A stretch of DNA of 23,473 nucleotides from an uncultured Oscillospiraceae bacterium (lineage in GTDB: Bacteria; Bacillota; Clostridia; Oscillospirales; Acutalibacteraceae): positions 1-23,473 of the forward strand of contig CAUFXR010000036.1 in assembly GCA_959596515.1 (NCBI GenBank). Direction: 5' to 3'. The notes beneath the pieces are model-generated. The model ran no database searches. It worked only from the letters and a program-made list of their open reading frames with translations, and was not told where the DNA came from. The position numbers and the translations under genes are program-made. Within the stretch, counting starts at the first letter, position 1, and each line of letters opens with the position of its first letter. Shown here piece after piece: positions 7,573 to 15,247 of this stretch.

Positions 7573-8079
7573 ATGGCACAGCTGAACATTGTAATGGTGG
7601 AACCGGAAATCCCTCAAAACACCGGGAACGTCGCCCGCACCTGCGCCGCCACCGGCGCCAAACTCCATTTGGTTGGCCCTATGGGCTTTACCATCGACGA
7701 CAAAAAGCTCAAGCGGGCGGGGCTTGATTACTGGCATTTACTGGATATTACTTACTATGAGAATTTAGAGGAATTTTTTGAGAAAAATAAAGGGGGAAAT
7801 TTCTACTACTTTTCCACCAAAGCGCCTCACCGCCACACGGACCTTACTTATCCGGACAACTGCTACCTGCTGTTCGGGAAGGAAACCGCCGGCCTGCCGG
7901 AGAAGCTGCTCTTCGATAATCCGGATACCACGGTGCGGATTCCCATGATCGATGAGGCCAGAAGCTTAAATCTGTCCAACTCGGTGGCTATCGGTGTTTA
8001 CGAGGTGCTCCGCCAGTGGGATTACCCTGAGCTTCAGTGCAGCGGGCAGCTCCGCGCCTACCGGTGGCCCAGCAAATAG
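7573..8079 (+). CDS. trmL: tRNA (cytidine(34)-2'-O)-methyltransferase, SPOUT family
   Basis: A 168-aa SPOUT methyltransferase that 2'-O-methylates the wobble base of tRNA-Leu isoacceptors using S-adenosylmethionine. Seen directly: the opening LNIVMVEPEIPQNTGNVART, the SAM-binding knot motifs LLFGKETAGLPE (99-110) and VRIPM, and the knot closing segment ARSLNLSNSVAIGVYE (129-144). The enzyme works as a dimer through the trefoil knot. AGGAGAG lies ten bases before the ATG. It is co-directional with oppA-hemW and has no obvious promoter of its own, so it is probably the last gene of that operon. The C-terminal tail after YPELQ is slightly different from usual but within family variation. Confidence 0.92.
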   Translation: MAQLNIVMVEPEIPQNTGNVARTCAATGAKLHLVGPMGFTIDDKKLKRAGLDYWHLLDITYYENLEEFFEKNKGGNFYYFSTKAPHRHTDLTYPDNCYLLFGKETAGLPEKLLFDNPDTTVRIPMIDEARSLNLSNSVAIGVYEVLRQWDYPELQCSGQLRAYRWPSK

Positions 8080-8366
8080 CCTTTTCCCGCTTTCCCGGGC
8101 CAGTCCCCCAGAACGGCGCTTCGGCGCCGACAGGGCGGCGTTTCGGGCAAATAGCCGTTGGAAAAGCTTTCTCAGCCATACCGAAGAGATTTCCAGCCAT
8201 TTTCCGGTTGCCTTTCCGGAGAGACTTTCAGCGCGCCTTCTGGGTTGTAGTTTTGTAAAGTCCCATAAGTAAAGACAGAATTTACAAAAAAGCCGTCAGC
8301 TTGCCCCTTTATTTCGGAAGATGAACCGGAAGGGGCGTGATTCCTTGTTTTCTCAGTGAAAAAGGC
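8080..8366. other. gap between trmL and the pgk promoter
   Basis: No gene is supportable here. There is a small UUCG-loop hairpin, GGCGC-TTCG-GCGCC (8115-8128), without a T-run, and a weak stem GCCCCTT/AAGGGGC (8303-8309 with 8330-8336), also without a T-run. Neither is a convincing terminator for trmL. Confidence 0.5.
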
Positions 8367-8395
8367 TTGAAAAAATTACAAAGGTAGAGTACAAT
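8367..8395 (+). promoter_or_regulatory. promoter of pgk
   Basis: TTGAAA (8367-8372), a 17-bp spacer, and TACAAT (8390-8395). The start of transcription would be near 8402, giving a leader of about 45 nt to the chosen ATG. Confidence 0.75.
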
Positions 8396-8445
8396 AAGGT
8401 AGGATTTGTCAATTAGTTATCAATATGTTGAAAGGGTGTTTTCAC

Positions 8446-9642
8446 ATGGATTATTCAAAGAAAAAAACAGTGGAAGATATCGACGTAACCGGCAAAAAAG
8501 TTCTGGTTCGCTGCGATTTCAACGTTCCGCTGGATGAAAACGGCAATATTACCGATACCAAGCGTATCGACGAGGCTATGAAGACCATCAATTATTTGGT
8601 AAGCCACAAAGCCAAGGTCATTCTGTGCTCTCACCTGGGCCGTCCCAAGGGCGAAGTCAATATGAAATATTCCTTAAAGCCCGTAGCCGCTTATCTTTCC
8701 AAGAAGCTGGGCTTTGACGTAAAAATGGCCTCCGATGTCGTGGGAGATTCCGCCAAGGCGATCGCCGCCGATCTGAAGGACGGCGAGGTCGAGCTGCTGG
8801 AAAATGTCCGCTTTGAAAAGGGCGAGACCAAAAATGATCCCGAGCTGGCCAAGGCTATGGCTTCTCTGGCTGAAATCTATGTCAACGACGCCTTCGGCAC
8901 CGCTCACAGAGCTCACGCCTCTACCGCCGGCGTGGCCGATTATCTGCCCGCTGTCTGCGGCTATTTGATCCAGAAGGAAATCTCCGTTATGGGCACCGCT
9001 CTGTCCAACCCGAAGCGTCCCTTTGTCGCTATCTTAGGCGGCGCCAAGGTTTCCGATAAGATCGGCGTTATCAATAACCTCTTAGAAAAGGTCGATACCC
9101 TGATCATCGGCGGCGGCATGGCTTACACCTTTATGAACGCCCTGGGTTATTCCATCGGCACCTCCATCTGCGAGGCGGACAAGGTTGAGCTGGCGAAGGA
9201 CATGATGGCCAAGGCGAAGGACAAGGGCGTGAAGTTCCTGATCCCTGTGGACAACAGAGTGGGCGACAAATACGCTCCCGACTGCGACCATAAACTGGTA
9301 AATTCCGATAATATTCCTGACGGCTGGATGGGCCTGGATATCGGACCGAAGAGCGAGGCTCTGTTCGCTGACGCCATTCAGGGCGCCGGAACCGTTGTCT
9401 GGAACGGACCGATGGGCGTTTCCGAGTGGGAAAACTTCGCCAGCGGTACTATCGCTGTGGCGAAGGCGGTTGCCGAGAGCGGCGCTATTTCCATTATCGG
9501 CGGCGGTGATTCCGCGGCTGCTGTGGAAAAGCTTGGCTTTGCCGACAAGATGACCCATATCTCTACCGGCGGCGGCGCTTCTCTGGAATTCCTGGAGGGT
9601 CTGGTTCTGCCAGGCATTGCCTGCCTGAACGATAAGGACTAA
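8446..9642 (+). CDS. pgk: phosphoglycerate kinase
   Basis: A 398-aa cytoplasmic enzyme that makes ATP by transferring phosphate from 1,3-bisphosphoglycerate to ADP. The N-domain opens with VLVRCDFNVPLDENGNITD (substrate-binding) and SHLGRPKG. The hinge and C-domain show GGAKVSDKIGVI, WNGPMGVSE, GGGDSAAAV and the terminal HISTGGGASLEFLEG, all family hallmarks. An earlier in-frame ATG at 8425 exists, but AAAGGGTG lies just before the ATG at 8446, and the resulting length fits the family, so I use 8446. It begins a pgk-tpiA-gpmI block. The gene has its own promoter and is followed by a strong terminator, so it can be expressed apart from the others. Codon use is strongly biased, as expected for a highly expressed gene. 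Confidence 0.98.
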   Translation: MDYSKKKTVEDIDVTGKKVLVRCDFNVPLDENGNITDTKRIDEAMKTINYLVSHKAKVILCSHLGRPKGEVNMKYSLKPVAAYLSKKLGFDVKMASDVVGDSAKAIAADLKDGEVELLENVRFEKGETKNDPELAKAMASLAEIYVNDAFGTAHRAHASTAGVADYLPAVCGYLIQKEISVMGTALSNPKRPFVAILGGAKVSDKIGVINNLLEKVDTLIIGGGMAYTFMNALGYSIGTSICEADKVELAKDMMAKAKDKGVKFLIPVDNRVGDKYAPDCDHKLVNSDNIPDGWMGLDIGPKSEALFADAIQGAGTVVWNGPMGVSEWENFASGTIAVAKAVAESGAISIIGGGDSAAAVEKLGFADKMTHISTGGGASLEFLEGLVLPGIACLNDKD

Positions 9643-9752
9643 GCGTAAGCTTTCTCCCTTTTATCGCAGACGCGGAAAAACGGGCCTATTTACCCCGCCC
9701 TGTTTCCCCGGCGATTTGGTCGCCCGTCTGCATAAGCTACGACGTCTGAAAA

Positions 9753-9785
9753 GCGGCGCGGGGTTATCTCCCGCGCCGCTTTTTT
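9753..9785 (+). terminator. strong terminator between pgk and tpiA
   Basis: GCGGCGCGGG (9753-9762) pairs perfectly with CCCGCGCCGC (9770-9779) around a seven-base loop, followed by T6. Upstream, GCAGACG (9666-9672) and CGTCTGC (9725-9731) could form a second, larger stem. Confidence 0.9.
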
Positions 9786-9846
9786 CACTGATTGATCAAA
9801 GGCCCCTGCGCTACAACGCCAGCGGGCAAAGAAAGGATTGTTTACT

Positions 9847-10614
9847 ATGAACAAGCAACTGAGAAAAGCTGTTATCGCCGGAAACTGGAAAATGAACAAA
9901 ACCCCTTCTGAGGCTAAGGCTCTGCTGGAGGAGATCAAACCTCTGGTCAAAGACGCCGGCTGCGACGTAGTGGTCTGTGTTCCCTATGTGGACCTGTGCA
10001 CCGCTTTGGAGGCTACCAAGGGCACCAACATCGGCGTAGGCGCTGAAAACTGCCACTGGGCCGAGTCTGGCGCTTTCACCGGCGAAATTTCCGCTGTGAT
10101 GCTCAAGGAAATGGGCGTACAGTATGTAATCACCGGCCACAGCGAGCGCAGAACCTATTTCGGCGATACCGATGTCACCGTACAGAAGAGAACCAGAGCC
10201 GCTCTGGATGCCGGTTTGACTGTAATCGTATGCGTAGGCGAGTACCTGGAGCAGCGTGAGCAGGGCATCACCGCTGAGCTGGTTGCCATGCAGACCAAGA
10301 TCGCCCTGGGCGGCGTTTCCAAGGAAGAGCTGAAGAGAATCATCATCGCCTATGAGCCTGTTTGGGCCATCGGCACCGGCAAGACCGCTACCGCTGAGCA
10401 GGCCAACGAGGTTTGCGCTCAGATCCGTAAGGTCATCGCCGATCTGTATGATCAGGAAGCCGCAGACGGCATCACCATTCAGTACGGCGGTTCCATGAAC
10501 GCCAAGAACGCCGATGAGCTGGTCGCTCAGCCCGACGTGGACGGCGGTCTTATCGGCGGCGCCGCTTTGAAGGCTCCCGATTTCGCGGCGATCGTGAAAG
10601 CGGCCTCTAAATAA
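9847..10614 (+). CDS. tpiA: triosephosphate isomerase
   Basis: A 255-aa TIM-barrel enzyme that interconverts dihydroxyacetone phosphate and glyceraldehyde 3-phosphate. Active-site residues are visible: Asn13 and Lys15 in AGNWKMN, His98 in VITGHSERR, Glu170 in AYEPVWAIGTG, and the phosphate-gripping GGSMNAKN and GGLIGGAAL near the C-terminus. An in-frame TTG nine bases upstream is ignored because AAAGGA sits at the right distance from the ATG at 9847. Only 61 bp separate it from the pgk terminator, and no promoter is visible there, so its transcripts probably come from read-through. It is followed by hairpins without a T-run rather than a clean terminator. Confidence 0.98.
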   Translation: MNKQLRKAVIAGNWKMNKTPSEAKALLEEIKPLVKDAGCDVVVCVPYVDLCTALEATKGTNIGVGAENCHWAESGAFTGEISAVMLKEMGVQYVITGHSERRTYFGDTDVTVQKRTRAALDAGLTVIVCVGEYLEQREQGITAELVAMQTKIALGGVSKEELKRIIIAYEPVWAIGTGKTATAEQANEVCAQIRKVIADLYDQEAADGITIQYGGSMNAKNADELVAQPDVDGGLIGGAALKAPDFAAIVKAASK

Positions 10615-10632
10615 GTCTGAAACGGAAACTGG

Positions 10633-10730
10633 CGGCGGACGTTCCTTTGATAGAAAAGGGGCCTCCGCCGTATATGTTAACAGGGCTAAGACGCCTGCGG
10701 ATCCCTTCGCTCCCTTTTGGCGTCTGCCCT
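10633..10730 (+). other. structured spacer between tpiA and gpmI
   Basis: Two stems can form: CGGCGGA/TCCGCCG (10633-10639 with 10664-10670, with CCTTT/AAAGG inside), and AGGGC-TA-AGACGCC (10682-10695) with GGCGTCTGCCCT (10719-10730). Neither ends in a T-run, so they look more like processing or stability elements than terminators. A weak promoter-like TTGATA-18-TATATG (10647-10676) overlaps the first stem. The remaining 140 bp before gpmI shows nothing else. Confidence 0.5.
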
Positions 10731-10870
10731 TAAGCCCGGTTCCGGCACCGTGTGGGGTTTGCCCGCGCCTTTGCGTTCTCGCCAAGGCATAGGATTACCT
10801 CTATCACCACCAAAGCCATTGTTTGAATCCGGGCAAACGGGGAATTCCCACGAAAAGGAGACACTAACCA

Positions 10871-12385
10871 ATGAAAAAACCTTTAATGCTCATGATTATG
10901 GACGGCTTTGGCTTCGCTCCCGATGAGGGAAACGCGATCAAGGCCGCCAATACTCCCAACCTGGATAAGCTTTTCTCCGAGAATCCTCTGACCCAGATCG
11001 GAGCTTCCGGCATGGATGTAGGTCTTCCGGACGGCCAAATGGGAAACTCTGAGGTAGGTCATACCAACATCGGCGCGGGCCGGGTTGTGTACCAGGAATT
11101 GACCCGGATCACCAAGTCCATTCAGGATGGCGATTTCTTCGAGAATCCGGCTCTGTTAAACGCTGTCAACAACGCGGTAAACAACGGCAAGGCCCTTCAC
11201 CTCATCGGGCTGCTGTCCGACGGCGGCGTTCACAGCCATAACACCCACCTTTACGCTATTGTAGAGCTGGCCAAGCGCCACGGCTTAAAAGATGTGTATA
11301 TCCACGCTCTGCTGGACGGCCGTGACGTTCCCCCTTCTTCCGGTAAGGATTACGTGCAGGAGTGCGCTGACAAGCTGAAAGAAATCGGCGTGGGTAAAAT
11401 CGCCACCGTAATGGGACGTTATTACGCTATGGACCGTGACAACCGCTGGGATCGTGTGGAGAAAGCCTATGCCGCCATGGTTTACGGCGAAGGCGTTCAG
11501 GCCCAGTGTCCTGTTGAGGCGGTGGCCGGCAGCTATGCCAAAGAGGTAACCGATGAATTCGTAGTGCCTACCGTATGTGCCGGCGGCGCTCAGATCGGCG
11601 CCGGGGATTCTGTGGTGTTTTTTAACTTCCGTCCTGACCGCGCCAGAGAAATCACCCGCACCTTCGTGGATCCGGACTTCAAGGGCTTCGAACGGAAAAA
11701 GGGATTCTTCCCCCTGACCTATGTGTGTATGACCCAGTACGACGCTACTATGCCTAACGTTGAGGTGGCTTTCAAACCGGAATCTCTGACCAATACCCTT
11801 GGCGAATATATCTCCAAGCTGGGTATGAAGCAGCTCCGGATCGCGGAAACCGAAAAATACGCTCATGTGACTTTCTTCTTTAACGGCGGCGTAGAAGAGC
11901 CCTATCCGGGCGAGGACCGGGCATTGATCCCCTCTCCCAAAGTAGCCACCTATGACCTGCAGCCTGAAATGAGCGCTTATCTGGTTACCGACGAAGTGGT
12001 AAAGCGCATCCATTCCGGTGAATACGATGTGATCATTTTGAATTTCGCCAACTGCGATATGGTGGGCCATACCGGCGTGTTCAGCGCCGCGGTTGCCGCC
12101 GTTGAGGCTGTGGACACCTGCGTCGGCAAGGTAGCCGCCGCCATCAAGGAGATGGATGGCGTCTTGCTGATTACCGCCGATCACGGCAACGCCGATAAGA
12201 TGATAGCTGAGGACGGCGAGCCCTTTACCGCCCACACCACCAATCCGGTGCCTTTCTGCGTGGTAGGCTATGACTGCAAGCTGAGAGAAGGCGGCCGTCT
12301 GGCGGATATCGCCCCCACCATGCTGAAAATTCTGAATGTGGCCCAGCCTAAGGAAATGACCGGGGAGTCTATTATCCAGGGCTAA
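10871..12385 (+). CDS. gpmI: 2,3-bisphosphoglycerate-independent phosphoglycerate mutase
   Basis: A 504-aa alkaline-phosphatase-superfamily mutase that converts 3- to 2-phosphoglycerate through a phosphoserine intermediate with two Mn2+ ions. Visible features: metal ligand Asp11 in MIMDGFGF, nucleophile Ser60 in GQMGNSEVGHTNIGAG, substrate-binding DGGVHSH and LLDGRDVPPSSG, and the C-terminal metal sites NFANCDMVGHTG and TADHGNADKM. Length matches the 505-515-aa family norm. AAGGAG lies about ten bases before the ATG. It completes three consecutive steps of lower glycolysis with pgk and tpiA. Gap and enolase genes are not in this window. A textbook terminator follows. Confidence 0.98.
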   Translation: MKKPLMLMIMDGFGFAPDEGNAIKAANTPNLDKLFSENPLTQIGASGMDVGLPDGQMGNSEVGHTNIGAGRVVYQELTRITKSIQDGDFFENPALLNAVNNAVNNGKALHLIGLLSDGGVHSHNTHLYAIVELAKRHGLKDVYIHALLDGRDVPPSSGKDYVQECADKLKEIGVGKIATVMGRYYAMDRDNRWDRVEKAYAAMVYGEGVQAQCPVEAVAGSYAKEVTDEFVVPTVCAGGAQIGAGDSVVFFNFRPDRAREITRTFVDPDFKGFERKKGFFPLTYVCMTQYDATMPNVEVAFKPESLTNTLGEYISKLGMKQLRIAETEKYAHVTFFFNGGVEEPYPGEDRALIPSPKVATYDLQPEMSAYLVTDEVVKRIHSGEYDVIILNFANCDMVGHTGVFSAAVAAVEAVDTCVGKVAAAIKEMDGVLLITADHGNADKMIAEDGEPFTAHTTNPVPFCVVGYDCKLREGGRLADIAPTMLKILNVAQPKEMTGESIIQG

Positions 12386-12412
12386 CTTTTCCGAAAACCT
12401 ATTGAACGCGAA

Positions 12413-12440
12413 AAGCTCCAGATTTTTCTGGAGCTTTTTT
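12413..12440 (+). terminator. rho-independent terminator of gpmI
   Basis: AAGCTCCAGA (12413-12422) pairs with TCTGGAGCTT (12427-12436) around TTTT, followed by more T to 12440. Confidence 0.9.
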
Positions 12441-12506
12441 GTAGCCTTTGTTTCGGCCGCGGTCCAATGGAGCCGGGAAAAAAGGAGATCCGCCACCACA
12501 TGGCCG

Positions 12507-12690
12507 GGGGCTGAAATCCACCGCCACAAGTCCGGACCAGTAATTCAGCAGCCATGGGCGGGGCTGAAATCCACCGTCACAAGTCCGGACCGGCAATTCA
12601 GCGGCCATGGGCGGGGCTGGCAATTCGGCGGCCGGGGCGGGGCTGAAATCCACCGTCACAAGTCCGGACCGGCAATTCAGCGGCTGTGAG
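12507..12690. repeat. 53-bp tandem repeat with short and long units
   Basis: Long units of 53 bp start at 12507, 12560 and 12639 with GGGGCTGAAATCCACCG, and run through ACAAGTCCGGACC and AATTCAGC. A 26-bp short unit, GGGGCTGGCAATTCGGCGG and six more bases, sits at 12613-12638. After about 90 bp of unrelated sequence, two more short-unit pieces occur at about 12778-12816. The array fills the gap between the gpmI terminator and the convergent dinB. No gene is supported inside it. Confidence 0.9.
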
Positions 12691-12852
12691 GCTTGGTTAG
12701 CTAAAATTCCCTGGTACCTGGAATCTGGCAGGCAGCCGGTCCCCAGTCAGGGCCGTCATTCGGCAGCAATACGGCCGGGCCGGCAATTCGGCGGCCGGGG
12801 CGGGGCTGGCAATTCTTACGTGGTTGTCTTCCTCTTCCGGTTTCAGAGATCG

Positions 12853-14085
12853 TCACAATTCCTTTTTATGGTCCCGGATGCCCAGATCATTATGAACCAC
12901 CGAGCCAAAGGAAACAGATTCCCTGCCAAATTTCGCCCGGATCTCATCCAGGGCGGTTTCCAAATTTTCCTGCTTTTGCTTCTCCTCCCGTTCCCCCGGC
13001 GGGTCAAACAGAGACAGCTGCTCCTGTATGGTTTCCTCATCATCGCCTACCAGGTTGGCGCCGGTAATGGACAGCATACGAATCGGCGCTGTGATCTTCC
13101 AGCTATCCAGAATAATCGCCAGCGCGCATTCATACAGATCCTGGGCAAGGTGGGTCGGCTTTTTTAAAGGCCGCTGTCTGGAAATCACATGAAAATCGGG
13201 ATCCTTGATCACCACCTGCACCGTAGCGCATTTCACCCGGTGCCGCCGCATCCGAGAGGCTACCTGGTCAGCGATCGCCCGTACGCCTAGACGGATATCC
13301 TCAACCCCCACCAAGTTCCGCTTGAAGGTGATGCTGTTGCCAATGGATTTGATCTCCCGCTCCTCATAGAAAGAACGCACCGGACTTTCATCCAGACCGT
13401 TGGCGTAAATCGACAGTGTGGCCCCCTGCTTGCCCAGCTTTTTCTCCAGGATTTCCCGATCCAGACGGGCCAGATCGCCAATGGTCCGCACCCGAAGCTT
13501 TTCCAGGGCCGCTTTGGAAGAATCCCCCACGAAGATCATCCGGTTCACTGGCAGAGGCCAAAGCAGATCCCGAAAGTTTTCCCGGGAAATCACGGTGGTG
13601 GCGTCCGGTTTTTTATAATCGCTGCCCAGCTTCGCGAAGATCTTATTAAAGCTCACCCCCACCGAAATGGTAACACCGGTCTCCTCCCGCACCACTTTTC
13701 TCAGCTCGTCGGCGATTTTGGGACCATCGCCAAACAGTTCCCGGCTCCCGGTTACATCAAGCCAGGATTCGTCAATGCTGAAAGGCTCCACCAGGTCAGT
13801 ATATCTCTGATAAATCTCATTGATCCTTTTGGAAAATAAGGCGTACTGGTCATGATGAGCCGGAGCCAGCAACAGCTGAGGACATTTCCGTTTCGCCTGC
13901 CAAATCGTCTCCGCTGTTTTAATACCATATTGTTTGGCAAGCTCGTTTTTCGCCAGGATAATTCCCCTCCGGCTCTCCGGATCACCGCACACTGCCATCG
14001 GAACTGTTCGAAATTCCGGGTGGAGCACGCATTCCACCGACGCGTAAAACCCATTGCAATCACAGTGTAAAATCGTACGCTCCAA
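12853..14085 (-). CDS. dinB: DNA polymerase IV-type Y-family translesion polymerase
   Basis: A 410-aa Y-family polymerase that copies past damaged template bases at the replication fork. Catalytic acids are Asp9 in LHCDCNGFYASVE and Asp105-Glu106 in SIDESWLDVTGS; Tyr14 is the likely steric gate. The second acid of the usual DxD is Asn here, as in many clostridial relatives, and is not a metal ligand. The thumb HhH element (LRVRTIGDLARLD) and the little-finger domain follow. QLSLFD (356-361) is a beta-clamp-binding motif, with an unusually long 49-aa tail after it. The start is TTG at 14085, supported by GGAGG eight bases upstream; no in-frame ATG sits near. It is transcribed towards gpmI and away from hsp20. 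Confidence 0.95.
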   Translation of the reverse strand: MERTILHCDCNGFYASVECVLHPEFRTVPMAVCGDPESRRGIILAKNELAKQYGIKTAETIWQAKRKCPQLLLAPAHHDQYALFSKRINEIYQRYTDLVEPFSIDESWLDVTGSRELFGDGPKIADELRKVVREETGVTISVGVSFNKIFAKLGSDYKKPDATTVISRENFRDLLWPLPVNRMIFVGDSSKAALEKLRVRTIGDLARLDREILEKKLGKQGATLSIYANGLDESPVRSFYEEREIKSIGNSITFKRNLVGVEDIRLGVRAIADQVASRMRRHRVKCATVQVVIKDPDFHVISRQRPLKKPTHLAQDLYECALAIILDSWKITAPIRMLSITGANLVGDDEETIQEQLSLFDPPGEREEKQKQENLETALDEIRAKFGRESVSFGSVVHNDLGIRDHKKEL

Positions 14086-14167
14086 GCGCCCCGCCTCCTT
14101 TCCGATTTTTGACCTGACCTCCGCTTTGAAGCCTCAGTCGTAGACATATTTGAATTTATATATTTAA

Positions 14168-14194
14168 TTAGCACTCTATGTTTTTGAGTGCTAA
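14168..14194 (+). promoter_or_regulatory. CIRCE operator for the heat-shock repressor HrcA
   Basis: TTAGCACTC (14168-14176), nine bases, GAGTGCTAA (14186-14194): an exact match to the CIRCE consensus. HrcA bound here would repress hsp20 at normal temperature. It lies about 120 bp before the hsp20 ATG. It is also about 80 bp upstream of dinB on the other strand, so effects on both genes are possible. The hsp20 promoter itself is unclear; TATACT/TATAAT near 14246-14256 may be the -10. Confidence 0.93.
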
Positions 14195-14315
14195 TTATTT
14201 ACAGTTTGTACATAATTTTAGCGAAATTTTTTCATAATCCCCGGCTATACTATAATCATCAGGAACGAAAGGGTCCTGTAAAGATAGATCAAAACTTAAG
14301 AATGGAGGAATCAGT

Positions 14316-14741
14316 ATGTTTGATCTAATGCCCTTTAACCGCAGAGAAGACAATTTGTTCCATTACCTGGATAATTTAGAAAAGAACTTTTGGGGTGACC
14401 TGTCCACCAATGTATCCTCTTTCCGCACCGATGTGCTGGATAAAGGCGATAAGTACGTGCTAGAGGCCGAATTGCCCGGCTTCCAAAAAGAGGATATCGA
14501 CATTCACGTGGACGGCAATACCCTGACCATTTCCGCACAGCACAAAGAAGAATCCGAAGAAAAGAAGGACGGCAAGTTTGTGCGCCGGGAAAGAAAGTAT
14601 GGTTCCTTTACCAGAAGCTTCGACATTTCCGATATCGACCAGGCTAAAATCAACGCTTCCTATGATAACGGAATCCTCTCGGTAGAGCTTCCCAAGCAGG
14701 TAGAAGTGGTTCCGACCCCAACAAAAATCGATATCAAGTAA
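14316..14741 (+). CDS. Hsp20/alpha-crystallin small heat-shock protein
   Basis: A 141-aa ATP-independent holdase. The N-terminal arm (MFDLMPFNRREDNLFHYLD) is followed by the alpha-crystallin domain, about residues 35-130. This runs from FRTDVLDKGDKYVLEAELPGF through VDGNTLTISAQ and RRERKYGSFTRSFDI to the signature NGILSVELPK. A short C-terminal extension follows; it lacks an obvious I-x-I motif except the terminal KIDIK. GGAGG lies seven bases before the ATG. The CIRCE element upstream indicates HrcA control, as known for clostridial hsp18/hsp20 genes. A strong terminator ends the unit. Confidence 0.95.
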   Translation: MFDLMPFNRREDNLFHYLDNLEKNFWGDLSTNVSSFRTDVLDKGDKYVLEAELPGFQKEDIDIHVDGNTLTISAQHKEESEEKKDGKFVRRERKYGSFTRSFDISDIDQAKINASYDNGILSVELPKQVEVVPTPTKIDIK

Positions 14742-14765
14742 GTTTTCCTTTCTTTTTCTCTCCTT

Positions 14766-14798
14766 TAAGCCCTCTGAGCAGTTCAGAGGGCTTATTTT
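14766..14798 (+). terminator. rho-independent terminator of hsp20
   Basis: TAAGCCCTCTGA (14766-14777) pairs perfectly with TCAGAGGGCTTA (14783-14794) around GCAGT, followed by T-rich sequence. Confidence 0.92.
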
Positions 14799-14938
14799 TA
14801 TCGAAATCCTCACCGCCTATCCGTTCCCCGCAGCCTGGATTCCTCAAAAATTTCATAAAGGCTCCAAGAAGCCGCCCGCGCTTTCTGAAGCCCCGGACAC
14901 TTTTCATTTTAGATCTATTTACTTTTTGTATAAAATAA

Positions 14939-14967
14939 TTGACAGAAAACTTATATTGTTGTATATT
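14939..14967 (+). promoter_or_regulatory. consensus promoter of the secreted/membrane protein cassette
   Basis: TTGACA (14939-14944), a 17-bp spacer and TATATT (14962-14967) in AT-rich surroundings. Transcription would start near 14974. The TTGACA includes the only start-like codon (TTG) that would open the long frame at 15013-15247, so that codon cannot be used for translation. Confidence 0.8.
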
Positions 14968-15012
14968 TATATTAAAGAATTATATTAACTATCCTAAAGG
15001 GAGACGAGTCCC

Positions 15013-15247
15013 ATGCCATACTTTTTTACCCGCCCGTAAATATCATCTCCATAGAGAAACGGGGATTTTTATAAAAAGTATTGTCCGCTGCATTGTCCGT
15101 TTTTATGCTCTTGGCCTTGTAGTTTCTTGCTTATCACCCGCTTGGGCTGTTGAGATTTCGGATCCGAATGAAAATATTCAGGAATTATTTTTGAACAGCA
15201 TTCCCACAGAAAGCGATGTCCCGAGCAGTATCAACTTCTCGCTATGA
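15013..15247 (+). pseudogene. signal-peptide part of a secreted protein, frameshifted at a T6 run
   Basis: The ATG at 15013 has AAGGGAG upstream and follows a strong promoter, but its frame reads only MPYFFTRP and stops at 15037-15039. Removing one T from the T6 run at 15022-15027 joins it to the open frame ending at 15247. The joined product would be MPYFLPARKYHLHRETG, a basic n-region, then a hydrophobic core (FYALGLVVSCLSP), an AWA signal-peptidase site and VEISDPNENIQELFLNSIP. No in-frame ATG, GTG or TTG exists between the transcription start and the hydrophobic core. The piece therefore looks like the export half of a broken, or slippage-dependent, secreted protein. Its TGA overlaps the next ATG (ATGA). 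Confidence 0.65.

Noticed and set aside
9811..10785. A 324-codon open frame antisense to tpiA
   Set aside because: Same cause: codon bias of a highly expressed gene leaves the opposite strand open. It has no recognisable domain.
11285..12529. A 414-codon open frame antisense to gpmI
   Set aside because: It mirrors the biased codons of gpmI, has no family features and no binding site, and gpmI is complete and certain.
14939..15012. TTG at 14939 as start of the signal-peptide frame
   Set aside because: It lies in the -35 element of a near-consensus promoter and would not be transcribed; it also has no binding site.
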